Shown in pieces: positions 1 through 8,281 of a stretch of DNA of 44,878 bases. Below the pieces are notes generated by a model. The model was not told the DNA's origin. It saw nothing but the letters and a program-made list of their open reading frames with translations, and did not search any database. Numbering within the stretch: position 1 is the first letter of the stretch; every line of letters starts with the position of its first letter. Origin of the DNA: Paenimyroides ummariense (lineage in GTDB: Bacteria; Bacteroidota; Bacteroidia; Flavobacteriales; Flavobacteriaceae); assembly GCF_900115115.1 (NCBI RefSeq), contig NZ_FOVI01000023.1:1-44878 (forward strand), given 5' to 3'. A program made the translations under genes and the position numbers.

Positions 1-9
1 ATTGTATCA

Positions 10-804
10 ATGTCTATTTTATCAGAAAACATAAGGTATCTGCGTGCCCAACTTGGGGTCTCTCAAAAAAAGGTTGCAGATGATTTAATTATTACACGCG
101 TAAGGTATGCGAAATACGAAGACGCAACATCGGAACCACCCGTGGAGCTGCTTATAAGAATGTCCAGATACTTCCACATAAGCATCGACCTGATGGTTTC
201 TGCCGACCTGCGTAAAATTCCGCTGAAGGAAATTATGGAACTGCCTGACAACCGTATACTGCTGCCTGTTAAGGTGGATCATAATGGAGAAAATACTATT
301 GAGATCATTCCTCATAAAGCATCAATGGGATACTTGAGCGGTTATGCAGATCCCGAATATATTGAAAACCTACAAACCATTTCCCTACCATTTCTTGGAG
401 CGGGTACCTATCGTGCTTTTCCCGTTGAAGGAGATTCGATGCCACCGTACAAGGATGGAGCATTTATTATTGGAAAATATCTTGAAAAAGCAACCGAACT
501 GAAAAAAGGAAAAAGCTATCTGTTTGTTACCCGAAGCGAAGGTATTACCTATAAAAGATTGGTAAAAGCAGAAGAAGAAACCATTACCGTAGCCGCAGAC
601 AATACTTTTTACGATCCTTACAGCATACCGCTTGCAGATATTTTTGAGATATGGGAATATGCCTGCAGCATTTCGACAGAAGAGTTCACAAAAGATGATT
701 TTAACATGGATCAGCAACAGATTATAGAGCTGCTTAAGGAACTGAAAACACAGGTAAAGGAATTGAAGAAAAAACCTGTAAGTATTTTCTATGAATCAAA
801 TTAA
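10..804 (+). CDS. XRE-family repressor with S24/LexA-like C-terminal domain
   Basis: A 264-residue protein. Residues about 5-65 form an XRE-type helix-turn-helix (LGVSQKKVADDL, then YAKYEDATSEPP). The C-terminal half resembles the S24 peptidase/LexA dimerisation domain: GDSMPPYKDGAF at about 140 carries the serine and GITYKRLVK at about 178 carries the lysine of the Ser-Lys pair. Proteins of this build are phage- or element-type repressors that may self-cleave on DNA damage. Self-cleavage here is inference, since I could not identify a cleavage dipeptide with confidence. The C-terminus (about 230-255) is a short charged helix, possibly coiled coil. The ATG lies 9 bases from the window edge, so the promoter is mostly outside. 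The gene is convergent with the SdpI-like gene downstream. It probably controls genes of the surrounding mobile element. Confidence 0.8.
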   Translation: MSILSENIRYLRAQLGVSQKKVADDLIITRVRYAKYEDATSEPPVELLIRMSRYFHISIDLMVSADLRKIPLKEIMELPDNRILLPVKVDHNGENTIEIIPHKASMGYLSGYADPEYIENLQTISLPFLGAGTYRAFPVEGDSMPPYKDGAFIIGKYLEKATELKKGKSYLFVTRSEGITYKRLVKAEEETITVAADNTFYDPYSIPLADIFEIWEYACSISTEEFTKDDFNMDQQQIIELLKELKTQVKELKKKPVSIFYESN

Positions 805-860
805 TCAGTTTAAAATCAGAAACAATTATACTAAGTCTTTTCAAGGAGTTGCTACATTTT

Positions 861-1208
861 TTACTTTATTTTTCTTAAAGCCTTTTCAACAACCACTATC
901 ATTAAAATACTGCCAACAATCATACAAAACATACCAATTGCTAAATCTATGCTGTCGTTTGTTTTAAACAATCCTTTTGAGGGAGCAATCAATGTAAAAA
1001 TCAAACCAGTAAGCATCATTATTTTGGCACTGTATGTTTGGGCAAAATTCCATTTTTGCTGACTTTGCATTGATGTCTGTGTTCGGTATCCATACAAACC
1101 ATTAATTTTTTTCGGTGGAAATATATACATGACTGAACCGGCAAGTATAAAAACAATACCCACACAAAGCAGCATTTGGTTGCAGTATTCTAAAATAGTA
1201 TTTATCAT
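861..1208 (-). CDS. SdpI-family membrane protein
   Basis: A 115-residue protein with three predicted membrane segments (about 12-30, 62-80, 88-108). The family motif lies between the first two: NGLYGYRTQTSMQSQQKW followed by NFAQ, which matches the GYRT-x(n)-W signature of SdpI/YhfL-like proteins. In Bacillus, SdpI gives immunity to the SdpC toxin, but most Bacteroidota members have no assigned role, so only the family name is safe. It is the last gene on the minus strand before the convergent XRE gene, 76 bases beyond the PH-like membrane protein, and could be a distal member of that operon. Confidence 0.75.
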   Translation of the reverse strand: MINTILEYCNQMLLCVGIVFILAGSVMYIFPPKKINGLYGYRTQTSMQSQQKWNFAQTYSAKIMMLTGLIFTLIAPSKGLFKTNDSIDLAIGMFCMIVGSILMIVVVEKALRKIK

Positions 1209-1284
1209 AAGTTATGAGATGTTAGGTTAGTTTAAATACTTGCAAAAAAGTAAAGAATAAAAGCAATTATAAAACCTGCGTACA

Positions 1285-1746
1285 TTATTTGGTATTTAAT
1301 AGTTCCACTACTTTTTCTAATTCCTGTGGTTTTTGCGTACCAATAACCAATTGTTTTCCGTTTTTAAGTTTTATGTGTAAACCTTTGTTGCCGCGTACAT
1401 TGTAAACTGTTCCGTAGCTTGTCCACAGCCGAATTCCCCAACCGCCAACAAAACCGTAGTTGATTACTTTCATTGTTTCGATATTTGATAAACTAATGGT
1501 TTTCCAAACAAATGGAAAGTGTGTCAGTCTAATGTTTTCTTTGGTAACAACTGTCTTCATTCGTAAAACTGCAAAAAGTATAATTACCAAAAATATTATA
1601 ATCAACGCCCATAAATTATTAGATGATACCGCACCATTAGTATATTCTTTATACATAATAATTATGGGTGTTGCCGCACTTGCTACAAGTAATAACCAAA
1701 GCCACCATTGGTTAAAGCGTTGATTTTCTGTGAATAGTGGTTTCAT
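1285..1746 (-). CDS. two-TM membrane protein with PH-like C-terminal domain, unknown function
   Basis: A 153-residue protein. It has two hydrophobic segments at about 14-33 and 45-62, then a soluble beta-rich part (VTKENIRLTHFPF, LSNIETMKVINYGF, GLHIKLKNGKQLVIGTQ) with the look of a bacterial PH-like domain. The final helix is QELEKVVELL. I do not recognise a named family. Its ATG overlaps the stop codon of the upstream hydrolase gene (ATGA, 1743-1746), so the two are almost certainly translationally coupled. It is the fourth gene of the DUF2089-headed operon. Confidence 0.7.
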   Translation of the reverse strand: MKPLFTENQRFNQWWLWLLLVASAATPIIIMYKEYTNGAVSSNNLWALIIIFLVIILFAVLRMKTVVTKENIRLTHFPFVWKTISLSNIETMKVINYGFVGGWGIRLWTSYGTVYNVRGNKGLHIKLKNGKQLVIGTQKPQELEKVVELLNTK

Positions 1747-2981
1747 AGATTGTTTTGTTTTAAGAAACTTACGATTGTTGGCACTAAATCTTTATGTATT
1801 GGTAATTCTGGTTTATTGTACGATTCCATATTTTGCTGGTCATTTTCTACTTCTTTAAAAACATGATTCATTTTATCAATAATTACCATTGAAGATTTCG
1901 GATTAGCTTTATGTAATAACTCCGCTTCTTTTTGACCTACTTGCAGATCTTTTGTACCATTAATAATTAAAATTGGAATGTTTAATTTTGCAATTTCAAT
2001 TTGCGGATTTCTACTGATCCAGTCAATTAAAAAAGGTTGGTTCTGCTCTCCGAATAATGATTGAAGCATTGGATTAATATCCTTCACTATTTTTCCCTCT
2101 TTTAATTGAGTTAAAATATTATTTATATCATTACCTAACATTGGAGCCTGCTTGTTTAATTGTTCTTTAAGTATAACATCAATTGAATTTCCAGCGCCTG
2201 CAAGTGATATAAAAGCAGAAACTTCCTTTTTAGATGCACTCATACCGACTAAAGAACCTTCGCTATGTCCGGCAACAATAATGTTTTTATAACCCAAAGT
2301 ATTCTTTAAATATTGAACAATGTTTTGCACATCATCAATTCCATGTTGAAAATCAAATGACGGTATTTCTTCTTGGTTTTTAATAGAATAAACAACACGT
2401 TTGTCATATGTAAAAACATTGTAATTTTTTTCTGCTAAACCTTCAGCTAAATATTTAAAAGAATTACTTCCTGCTGTTCCTAAGGTATTTCCGTTTCGAT
2501 CTGTTGGTCCTGATCCTGCAATTAATAAAATAACAGTTTCATTATTGGTAGTTTTATAAAGATCACCATCAAGTTTTTCTGAAACTTTTAATTCTTTTAC
2601 TTTAAAATTTTGTGCTTCTGAAGAATTACTTTTTTTAGCTTCTGCTTTTGTTAGGTTTAAAGTGAACGAATAATCCCCTTGCTTAAATGTTCCTTTAATA
2701 TTTTGATCATCAATAAGTTTGCCTTCATATATCATCATTGTTTGATCTTGCTTTAAATAAAGCATATTGTTTTCAAAGCGAACTTCGTTTACTTCTATTC
2801 CAAAAGCACCTTGAGAAGGAGCGTCAGAAGTTGCTTTGTATTGACCGTTTTCTTTTGTTACATGTAAGACAAAAGGTAGTTTTTGATTAGGAATTTCAAT
2901 GTTTCCGTTCCAAGTTCCTTCTATTTGAGCAAATGAAGTAAAGCTGAATAATAATGTAATAAGTAAGATAAAGTTTTTCAT
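1743..2981 (-). CDS. secreted alpha/beta hydrolase
   Basis: About 412 residues from the chosen start at 2981. A longer reading frame opens at 3062, but it would overlap the upstream gene and would hide the signal peptide MKNFILLITLLFSFTSFAQ. After the signal comes a beta-rich N-terminal domain (about 22-115, starting EGTWNGNIEIP) like that of other Bacteroidota exported hydrolases. The alpha/beta hydrolase domain follows: oxyanion region LLIAGSGPTDRNGN, nucleophile elbow VAGHSEGSLVG (Ser), acid loop INGTKDLQV (Asp) and catalytic His in MNHVFK. The substrate is unknown; esterase or peptidase activity in the periplasm is likely. It lies 5 bases after the Yip1-like gene and overlaps the next gene by 4 bases, so it belongs to one operon. 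Confidence 0.85.
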   Translation of the reverse strand: MKNFILLITLLFSFTSFAQIEGTWNGNIEIPNQKLPFVLHVTKENGQYKATSDAPSQGAFGIEVNEVRFENNMLYLKQDQTMMIYEGKLIDDQNIKGTFKQGDYSFTLNLTKAEAKKSNSSEAQNFKVKELKVSEKLDGDLYKTTNNETVILLIAGSGPTDRNGNTLGTAGSNSFKYLAEGLAEKNYNVFTYDKRVVYSIKNQEEIPSFDFQHGIDDVQNIVQYLKNTLGYKNIIVAGHSEGSLVGMSASKKEVSAFISLAGAGNSIDVILKEQLNKQAPMLGNDINNILTQLKEGKIVKDINPMLQSLFGEQNQPFLIDWISRNPQIEIAKLNIPILIINGTKDLQVGQKEAELLHKANPKSSMVIIDKMNHVFKEVENDQQNMESYNKPELPIHKDLVPTIVSFLKQNNL

Positions 2982-2986
2982 AAAAG

Positions 2987-3565
2987 TTAAATTGAGTTGA
3001 TTAAACCAGAAGTTAAAATATCTGTAATAATAAGAAGAACGAAAAATAGCGTATAGTGCCATATTTTCTTTGAGTTTGTTGCTGTCTTAAAACCGATAAA
3101 TAGTAAATAAATATAGTATATGAAAAATACAAGACCAGTAAGTCCTACAAAAATGAATAATATAGGTGGTGATTGTGTATAAATACTCCCGTCTTTTAAA
3201 GCGTTAAGCATTTTTGAAGTTTCTTCGGTTAGAAAATTATTGAAATTTTGGAAAAATGTAATATAAATGGGGATTAATGCGATGAGAACGGTATTTAAAA
3301 TATCGATAAATCTAGTTTTTTTATTAATTATTTTTCCTAAAATCAAAAAGACAATCGTTAATGAAACAACAATTATTACATGCGATATAATGACTTGTTT
3401 TAAATTAGGTGTTTCTGATATATTTAACCTTAAGATCTGTTGCTGTAATTGAAAATAATAAGCTAAGAAAATACCTACGATAAAAGTAGAGATTCCCACA
3501 AGGAACAATTTCTTATCTTCAACAAGGGCAAAAGGATTTTTTAGGAGTTGTAGTAATTTCTTCAT
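2987..3565 (-). CDS. Yip1-like integral membrane protein
   Basis: A 192-residue protein with five hydrophobic segments (about 22-40, 57-80, 88-108, 133-158, 168-188). The start KKLLQLLKNPFALVEDKK (amphipathic, with a conserved NPF) followed by a membrane bundle fits the YIP1/DUF1282-type family. The function is unknown in bacteria. It starts 3 bases after the DUF2089 stop and ends 5 bases before the hydrolase start, so it is in the middle of a tight operon. The family call is from overall look and not from a strict motif. Confidence 0.65.
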   Translation of the reverse strand: MKKLLQLLKNPFALVEDKKLFLVGISTFIVGIFLAYYFQLQQQILRLNISETPNLKQVIISHVIIVVSLTIVFLILGKIINKKTRFIDILNTVLIALIPIYITFFQNFNNFLTEETSKMLNALKDGSIYTQSPPILFIFVGLTGLVFFIYYIYLLFIGFKTATNSKKIWHYTLFFVLLIITDILTSGLINSI

Positions 3566-3568
3566 AAG

Positions 3569-3841
3569 TTAAATATTAAGGTCTTTAATGTGCTGAATCA
3601 TATCGTCTAACTGGTTACGAACCGTTGGGTAGCTTATTCCCAACTGTGCTGCCATTTCTTTTAAACTGCCGCTTGTTAAAAAAAACTGCAAAATAAATTC
3701 CTGTTCTTTAGGTGACAGTTGAAGGAATATTGGCAACGGATAATTTCCTTGAACCACAGTTTGACAACTTTCGCAGGTTAATTGCGTTACACTTAATAAG
3801 GTCTCGCAACTAGGGCATTGAGTTGGTAATTTTGCTTTCAT
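3569..3841 (-). CDS. DUF2089 zinc-ribbon/HTH regulator
   Basis: A 90-residue protein. Two CxxC pairs at the N-terminus (CPSCETLL and CESCQTVV) make a zinc ribbon. The rest is a helix-turn-helix: LSPKEQEFILQFFLTSGS, then LKEMAAQLGISYPTVRNQLD. This is the standard arrangement of the DUF2089 family. It heads a minus-strand operon with the Yip1-like protein, hydrolase and PH-like protein. An inverted repeat with 10-bp arms begins at its start codon, which would suit autoregulation. Confidence 0.85.
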   Translation of the reverse strand: MKAKLPTQCPSCETLLSVTQLTCESCQTVVQGNYPLPIFLQLSPKEQEFILQFFLTSGSLKEMAAQLGISYPTVRNQLDDMIQHIKDLNI

Positions 3842-3882
3842 TTGAATAAAATTAAAATGTAGTTTAATTTTGTTTATTCAAA
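3841..3882. promoter_or_regulatory. inverted repeat at the start of the DUF2089 operon (possible operator)
   Basis: The arms TTTGAATAAA (3841-3850) and TTTATTCAAA (3873-3882) are exact inverted repeats separated by 22 bases. The first base is part of the DUF2089 start codon, so a bound protein would cover the ribosome binding site. Inner sequences (ATTAAA and TTTAAT) extend the symmetry with an offset. An operator role is inferred. Confidence 0.45.
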
Positions 3883-4032
3883 AGTAAATAAAATTTAATT
3901 AATAAGCAATAAAAATTCATCAGTATTACTTTTATGAATTTCATTAAACCTTTTGGATGCTTTTATTAAAAGTGAAATATATTACAACGTCTGCAGAAAA
4001 TAAAAAATTATTACAATTATCAAAGGAGATAA

Positions 4033-4449
4033 AATTCTACTAAAAAAGTTGAAAATAGCATATTCAATCCGAGAATTGGAAATCTGACCGCTGTAACCAT
4101 TATCGCAGAAACCAATGGATTTGAGTTAATAAAGAATAAAAGACAATTGGTGAGTTATGCAGGATTAGATGTAAGGGAAAAGACATCTGGAACCTCAGTG
4201 AAATCCAAACCCCAAATATCAAAGCGAGGTAATCGGAATTTAAGAAAGGTAATGCACTTTCCGACACTAGCTGCAATAAGGACTGATGAGAGGTTCAGAG
4301 ATATTTTCTTAAGATTAGTTTCAAGGCATGGTATTAAAATGAAGGCTATAGTTGCTATTCAAAGAAAATTATTAGAATTAACTTTTATCTTTTGGAAAAA
4401 CAATTCTTATTATAACGCAGAACATGAGTATTATATTATTTCGTCCTAG
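4033..4449 (+). pseudogene. IS110-family transposase remnant (C-terminal part)
   Basis: The reading frame from 4033 to 4449 encodes the C-terminal IS116/IS110/IS902 transposase region. It shows IGNLTAVTIIAETNGFEL, QLVSYAGLDVREKTSG, SKRGNRNLRKVMHFPTLAA and a final helix AIVAIQRKLLELTFIFWK. The N-terminal DEDD catalytic domain is missing, a stop lies in frame at 4030-4032, and no ATG precedes the conserved part. It is a dead fragment. It sits between the DUF2089 operon and the arsenic genes and probably marks an old insertion boundary. Confidence 0.8.
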
Positions 4450-4555
4450 GACATATTAAGGAATGAAAAAAGGGAAACTTTACGTGGCTCCACTAATAAT
4501 CTATTTAGGAGGTTTAGCTTTTAGCTATAAACCCGGAACTTCTTTTGCCTTTTAT

Positions 4556-5587
4556 TTAGTTATAATATTTCTTTTTAAGCCACAAACTTATCTTTACTAA
4601 TAATATCAGAACGGGAACTTCTACCAATGGTCCTACTACTCCCACAAATGCTTGTGGTGAATGGATTCCGAATACAGCTATTGCTACCGCAATAGCTAGT
4701 TCAAAATTGTTTCCTGTGGCGGTAAATGCAATTGCCGCATTTTTATCGTAAGGAACTTTCAACCATGTATTGATAAAGAAGCTTACAAAAAACATCAGCA
4801 CAAAATAGACCACTAACGGTATAGCGACCTTAATGACATCCATTGGCAACTGTACTATTTTATCGCCTTTTAAACTGAACATTAATACGATTGTAAATAA
4901 TAAAGCATATAATGTAATGGGCGATATTCTGGGTACAAATTTTCTATTATACCACTCTATACCTTTTGATTTTACCAATGCGTAACGACTTAAAAAACCT
5001 GTCAAAAACGGAATTCCTAAGTATATCGATACGCTTTCTGTTACGTCTTTCATAGATACACTTACGTTGAAATTGGCTAAACCTAATTTTGATGGTAATA
5101 CATTGATGAACAGCCAAACCAAAAAACTGTAACTCAATATCTGAAAGATACTATTTAAAGCAACCAACATAGCTGTATATTCTCTGTTGGCTTTTGCCAA
5201 ATCACTCCATACAATAACCATGGCGATGCACCTTGCTAAGCCTATCATTATTAAGCCTGTCATATAATCGGGGTCGTTGCGTAAAAACAAAACAGCTAAT
5301 CCGAACATTAATACTGTGCCGATTACCCAATTCAACAATAAGGATATACCGATTACTTTTTTGTCCTTAAAGGCTTTAGGTAGCAATGAATAATCCACTT
5401 TTGCCAATGGTGGGTACATCATTAATATTAATCCTATTGCTAAGGGAATATTGGTAGTACCTACTGACAAGCTGTTTGTAACATTGGAAATTGTGGGAAA
5501 GAAATAACCCAATCCTACACCTAATGCCATGGCAAGGAATATCCATAAGGTCAGATAGCGGTCAAGGAATTTTAGTTTTGGTTGCAT
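4556..5587 (-). CDS. acr3: ACR3-type arsenite efflux permease
   Basis: A 343-residue protein with about ten membrane segments, the usual length of ACR3 carriers (BART superfamily). It pumps arsenite out across the inner membrane. The family's essential cysteine in TM4 is present as Cys120 ([12 protein letters not shown]), and the later [20 protein letters not shown] and [20 protein letters not shown] segments are typical. The gene lies 3 bases after the arsC-like gene and is the last gene of the arsenic operon. It is often named arsB in this phylum, although it is unrelated to the E. coli ArsB family. Confidence 0.95.
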   Translation of the reverse strand: MQPKLKFLDRYLTLWIFLAMALGVGLGYFFPTISNVTNSLSVGTTNIPLAIGLILMMYPPLAKVDYSLLPKAFKDKKVIGISLLLNWVIGTVLMFGLAVLFLRNDPDYMTGLIMIGLARCIAMVIVWSDLAKANREYTAMLVALNSIFQILSYSFLVWLFINVLPSKLGLANFNVSVSMKDVTESVSIYLGIPFLTGFLSRYALVKSKGIEWYNRKFVPRISPITLYALLFTIVLMFSLKGDKIVQLPMDVIKVAIPLVVYFVLMFFVSFFINTWLKVPYDKNAAIAFTATGNNFELAIAVAIAVFGIHSPQAFVGVVGPLVEVPVLILLVKISLWLKKKYYN

Positions 5588-5590
5588 AGG

Positions 5591-6205
5591 TTATCGGCTG
5601 ATTTTTGAAAAGACGTAAAACATTTCGCTTGCTATCTGTAAACTCCTTTCTGAATATATCCTTGTCTGTTCGGAAGTGTTATCTGAAATTTTAGGATCTT
5701 CAAATGTAATGGGAATCCTTTTTTCAGCACCAGCGATAAAGGGACATCCTCCGTCAGCTTGCGAGCAAGTCATTATAGCCGCAAAAGCAGATACTGGATT
5801 AAAAGGATTGTCATACTTTTTAGAAAATCCAATTATAGGTTGGGAATTATCACTATATTTTATAGCATAAACAGGATTAGTGCCATCATTTATTTTGAAA
5901 ATATTAAATCCCTGATCGGATAATGTTTCTGCTACTTTTGGAAATAATGCGGTTTCTTCAGTACCTCCTGAATAGCAATTTACGTTCTCAATACCGAAAT
6001 GAGAGGCTGCTACTTGTGCCCAAACCTGTGATAAATGACTCCTGCGCGAATTATGGGTACAAATGAAATTTATATTTATTTGCTGCTTGCTATTTATTTT
6101 TAATTGAATAAAATCAATCAACGGCTGTAAAGTACTTTTACGCTCATCGTTATTGATTTTCTCCCATTCTAATTGTTGAATTGTCTCTAACAATGGTGGA
6201 TACAT
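5591..6205 (-). CDS. arsC: arsenate reductase of the low-molecular-weight phosphatase type
   Basis: A 204-residue protein. The P-loop is FICTHNSRRSHLSQ, a CX5R motif with Cys49 and Arg55. A second cysteine cluster, MTCSQADGGCPF at about 145-156, is placed where reductase members carry their redox cysteines. A C-terminal EDP (TFEDPKIS) supplies the usual aspartate. Proteins of this build reduce arsenate to arsenite, which ACR3 then exports. It begins 18 bases after the DUF6428 gene and ends 3 bases before acr3. An N-terminal extension of about 45 residues precedes the phosphatase fold, as is common in Bacteroidota homologues. Confidence 0.88.
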   Translation of the reverse strand: MYPPLLETIQQLEWEKINNDERKSTLQPLIDFIQLKINSKQQININFICTHNSRRSHLSQVWAQVAASHFGIENVNCYSGGTEETALFPKVAETLSDQGFNIFKINDGTNPVYAIKYSDNSQPIIGFSKKYDNPFNPVSAFAAIMTCSQADGGCPFIAGAEKRIPITFEDPKISDNTSEQTRIYSERSLQIASEMFYVFSKISR

Positions 6206-6223
6206 GGATATTAGATTTAGGGT

Positions 6224-6697
6224 TTAGCAGCATCCTGAATTGGGAGTGCATGAATTTGATTGATTTACTGTTAATTCGGAAAGACTTTTGTTTTGTTTTT
6301 CAGAAGGAATTCCGCAAGCATCCTCAGCCAAGCAAGCAGTCGCTTTGTTTTTCAGTACAAATGTATTTCCATTGAAATCCAAATCGTACTTACCAATAGT
6401 ATCGCTTTGATATTCCACTTCTATCTCCGCATCTTCAATTCCTAATTTATCTTCTGAAAGTTTAATTATACTTAATAGCTTTCCTGGTTTCAATCTATGC
6501 TCATAATCATTGGCATTCCACAATTGAAAATTGACTGCTTTTTCCTTGCGTATTACACCGCCACAATCAATAAATTTTTTGATGATTTGTCCGACTTCGG
6601 TAACATGAAAGTGTTCAGGAACAAATGTTCCATTTTCTAATTGAAATTCAACATTTTCTAATGCTGGTAAAATTTCTTTAATTTCAGATAACTTCAT
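6224..6697 (-). CDS. DUF6428 protein of the arsenic operon
   Basis: A 157-residue soluble protein matching the DUF6428 family, which occurs almost always beside arsR and arsC in Bacteroidota. Family-like stretches are LPALENVEFQLENGTFVPEH, FHVTEVGQIIKKFIDCGG and VNFQLWNANDYEHRLKPG. The C-terminus is unusual in ending CTPNSGCC, and ACLAEDACG lies upstream, so there is a possible thiol site for arsenite. The biochemical role is unknown. A chaperone or sensor of As(III) is only a guess from the cysteines and context. It is the first gene after an inverted repeat at 6743-6762. Confidence 0.75.
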   Translation of the reverse strand: MKLSEIKEILPALENVEFQLENGTFVPEHFHVTEVGQIIKKFIDCGGVIRKEKAVNFQLWNANDYEHRLKPGKLLSIIKLSEDKLGIEDAEIEVEYQSDTIGKYDLDFNGNTFVLKNKATACLAEDACGIPSEKQNKSLSELTVNQSNSCTPNSGCC

Positions 6698-6742
6698 AAT
6701 TCTAATAATTAAAATGATAAAATAGATAATTAGATAAATAAA

Positions 6743-6762
6743 CGTTATATAGCAATATAACG
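6743..6762. promoter_or_regulatory. probable ArsR operator before the DUF6428-arsC-acr3 genes
   Basis: This is a perfect inverted repeat, CGTTATAT-AGCA-ATATAACG. It lies between arsR and the DUF6428 gene, 46 bases before the latter's start. The right half, GCAATATAACG, recurs with one change before arsR (7135-7145). The shared motif in front of both units of one metalloregulated operon supports an ArsR binding site. Binding itself is inferred. Confidence 0.5.
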
Positions 6763-6785
6763 ATGTTAAAATATAAAAAAATGCT

Positions 6786-7115
6786 TTAACAGCACTGCTT
6801 TACGTTTACATCCTGATTAAAAAAGCCATTAAATTCCTCTTGAAATTGTTTCCATACCTTTTCGTCAATACAATAACAAACTGATTTTCCTTCAATTGAA
6901 CCTTGAATAATCCCTATGGTTTTTAATTCTTTTAAATGTTGTGAAATAGTTGCTTGCGCTAAACCTAACTCCTCAACCAAATCATTACAAATACATGCTT
7001 TTTGGTTGATAATATATTGCAGGATTGCTATTCTGGCTGGATGCCCTAAAACTTTAAGAAGCGATGCAAGTTTATTTTGCTCGTCTTTATATATTTCTGT
7101 TTTTGTAAGTCCCAT
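6786..7115 (-). CDS. arsR: ArsR/SmtB-family arsenite-responsive repressor
   Basis: A 109-residue winged-helix protein. The recognition region is LAQATISQHLKELKTIGIIQ, preceded by the metal-binding-type motif ACICNDLVEELG (two cysteines on the alpha-3 helix) and followed by the wing SIEGKSVCYCID. It ends in CC, like its neighbour DUF6428. Members release DNA when As(III) or Sb(III) binds. It is the first gene of the minus-strand ars operon, with an operator-like motif about 20 bases before its start and another 24 bases after its stop. Confidence 0.9.
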   Translation of the reverse strand: MGLTKTEIYKDEQNKLASLLKVLGHPARIAILQYIINQKACICNDLVEELGLAQATISQHLKELKTIGIIQGSIEGKSVCYCIDEKVWKQFQEEFNGFFNQDVNVKQCC

Positions 7116-7133
7116 TTCTAAATTTATTTACAT

Positions 7134-7145
7134 CGCAATATTACG
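7134..7145. promoter_or_regulatory. probable ArsR operator before arsR
   Basis: CGCAATATTACG is a near-palindrome whose core repeats the sequence found before the DUF6428 gene. On the minus strand it contains TAATATTG, one base off the TAnnTTTG -7 box, so repressor and RNA polymerase would compete. It is 19 bases upstream of the arsR ATG. Confidence 0.45.
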
Positions 7146-7474
7146 GTATTAAATTTAAATACAAGAAATTTTCATTTATTATTTTTGAAAACTCATTATT
7201 AACTTTAAAAATCAACAAAAAAAATATAAAAAAACTTGGATCATAACACAGAATCTTTTCTTTGGTCGCTGTGTCGTAAGAAAAGAAGTCTGCTAAAACA
7301 ATAAAAGGGATAACGAATATCCCGTGCAAAAATATTGCAACCTGTTTGGTAAAATGTAAGAAGTGGAATTTGTGTAGCGGTACATTTTGGCAAAGGGATT
7401 GCACCGATTTTAAATGCGAAAAGGCGGTTCCGACCAACGGAAGGATGCGTCTTTTCGCCGCCCGATTTTGGCTG
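7146..7474. other. gap without a supported gene
   Basis: About 330 bases between arsR and the PRTRC ThiF gene. Base composition changes sharply near 7340, from AT-rich to the higher GC of the PRTRC operon. Short frames exist on both strands, but none has a recognisable domain. I see no clear terminator for the PRTRC operon here. Confidence 0.5.
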
Positions 7475-8281
7475 TCAGGCGACTTTCAGGGGTTGGGTTT
7501 GAAAGTTCTTCAGATTAAGGAAAAAGCCCCTGTTTTCGGTCATTCCATAGCGGAACATAGACCATAATAAGGAACAACCCATTTGAGCCAATGTTGCATT
7601 GATATACAAATCCTGTTTTTCCAATGCTTCGGCTAAACTGCAACTTGGCGTATCATCCAATTGTTCGGACTGTTTCAGTAGTTCGCCAAATTCATCTGTA
7701 ACCATTGGCAGGCTTGCCACTGTTTCGTATTTTTCGGATTGGGGTTGTTTGATTTCTCCGATAGTAGATAGTATAACTTGTCCTGTCTGTTGGCTGTTCC
7801 CAAAATCCAACCAATACTTGGGTTCGTCACGGTTCATTCTGCGTTTGCTCATCGCTTTGAGCATTTCTGCAATATCAAATCTTGCCTGTACATTATCCAC
7901 ACAAGTAATGTAAATCGTTGCTTTTGAATTTTCGGGCAATCCACCCAACACATTGCGTTCAAACTTTTGGGTTTCGGCTTTCCAATTCGTACCCATGAAC
8001 CGATTGACACGGTTTATCAACGCTAACGATTTGTACAGTTCTGTTTCACTTGGTGCAAACCGCTGTCTGCCCAGATTGGCTTCTGTGATAATGTCATCGT
8101 CCCATAAACGTACCTGCAATCCTGCGTGTCCCAATTCTGTTAAACTGTGGCTCATTTCCATTAAGGCGGTCAGCACCTTCGAGCCTGTGCCACCTGCACC
8201 AATCAGACTAATTTCAATCGGGTTGGTAGGGCTTATCAAATAGTTGTCTGTAAAATGAACGACTGTTTTTACTGTTTCCAT
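7475..8281 (-). CDS. PRTRC system ThiF-family protein
   Basis: About 268 residues from the ATG at 8281. An earlier start at 8377 is possible but would overlap the B gene by almost 100 bases. The ThiF/E1-like nucleotide site is ISLIGAGGTGSKVLTALMEM, followed by LRLWDDDIITEANLGRQRF with the conserved Asp and the NxxRQ-type motif of ubiquitin-activating-like enzymes. The later ITCVDNVQARF matches the family. Such enzymes adenylate a protein C-terminus, but the PRTRC partner is not known. The ATG overlaps the stop of PRTRC B by one base (TAATG). It is the last gene of the PRTRC operon. Confidence 0.88.
   Translation of the reverse strand: METVKTVVHFTDNYLISPTNPIEISLIGAGGTGSKVLTALMEMSHSLTELGHAGLQVRLWDDDIITEANLGRQRFAPSETELYKSLALINRVNRFMGTNWKAETQKFERNVLGGLPENSKATIYITCVDNVQARFDIAEMLKAMSKRRMNRDEPKYWLDFGNSQQTGQVILSTIGEIKQPQSEKYETVASLPMVTDEFGELLKQSEQLDDTPSCSLAEALEKQDLYINATLAQMGCSLLWSMFRYGMTENRGFFLNLKNFQTQPLKVA

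Noticed and set aside
4463..4600. A 45-residue plus-strand frame (KKGKLYVAPLIIYLGG start) overlapping the acr3 3' end
   Set aside because: It runs antisense into the acr3 coding region and ends there; no family recognised. It may be the head of a gene cut by the ars insertion, but support is too thin.
7141..7437. A 98-residue minus-strand frame between arsR and the PRTRC operon
   Set aside because: Composition is Phe-rich with no domain, it spans the arsR promoter and a sharp base-composition change, and it has no credible ribosome binding context.
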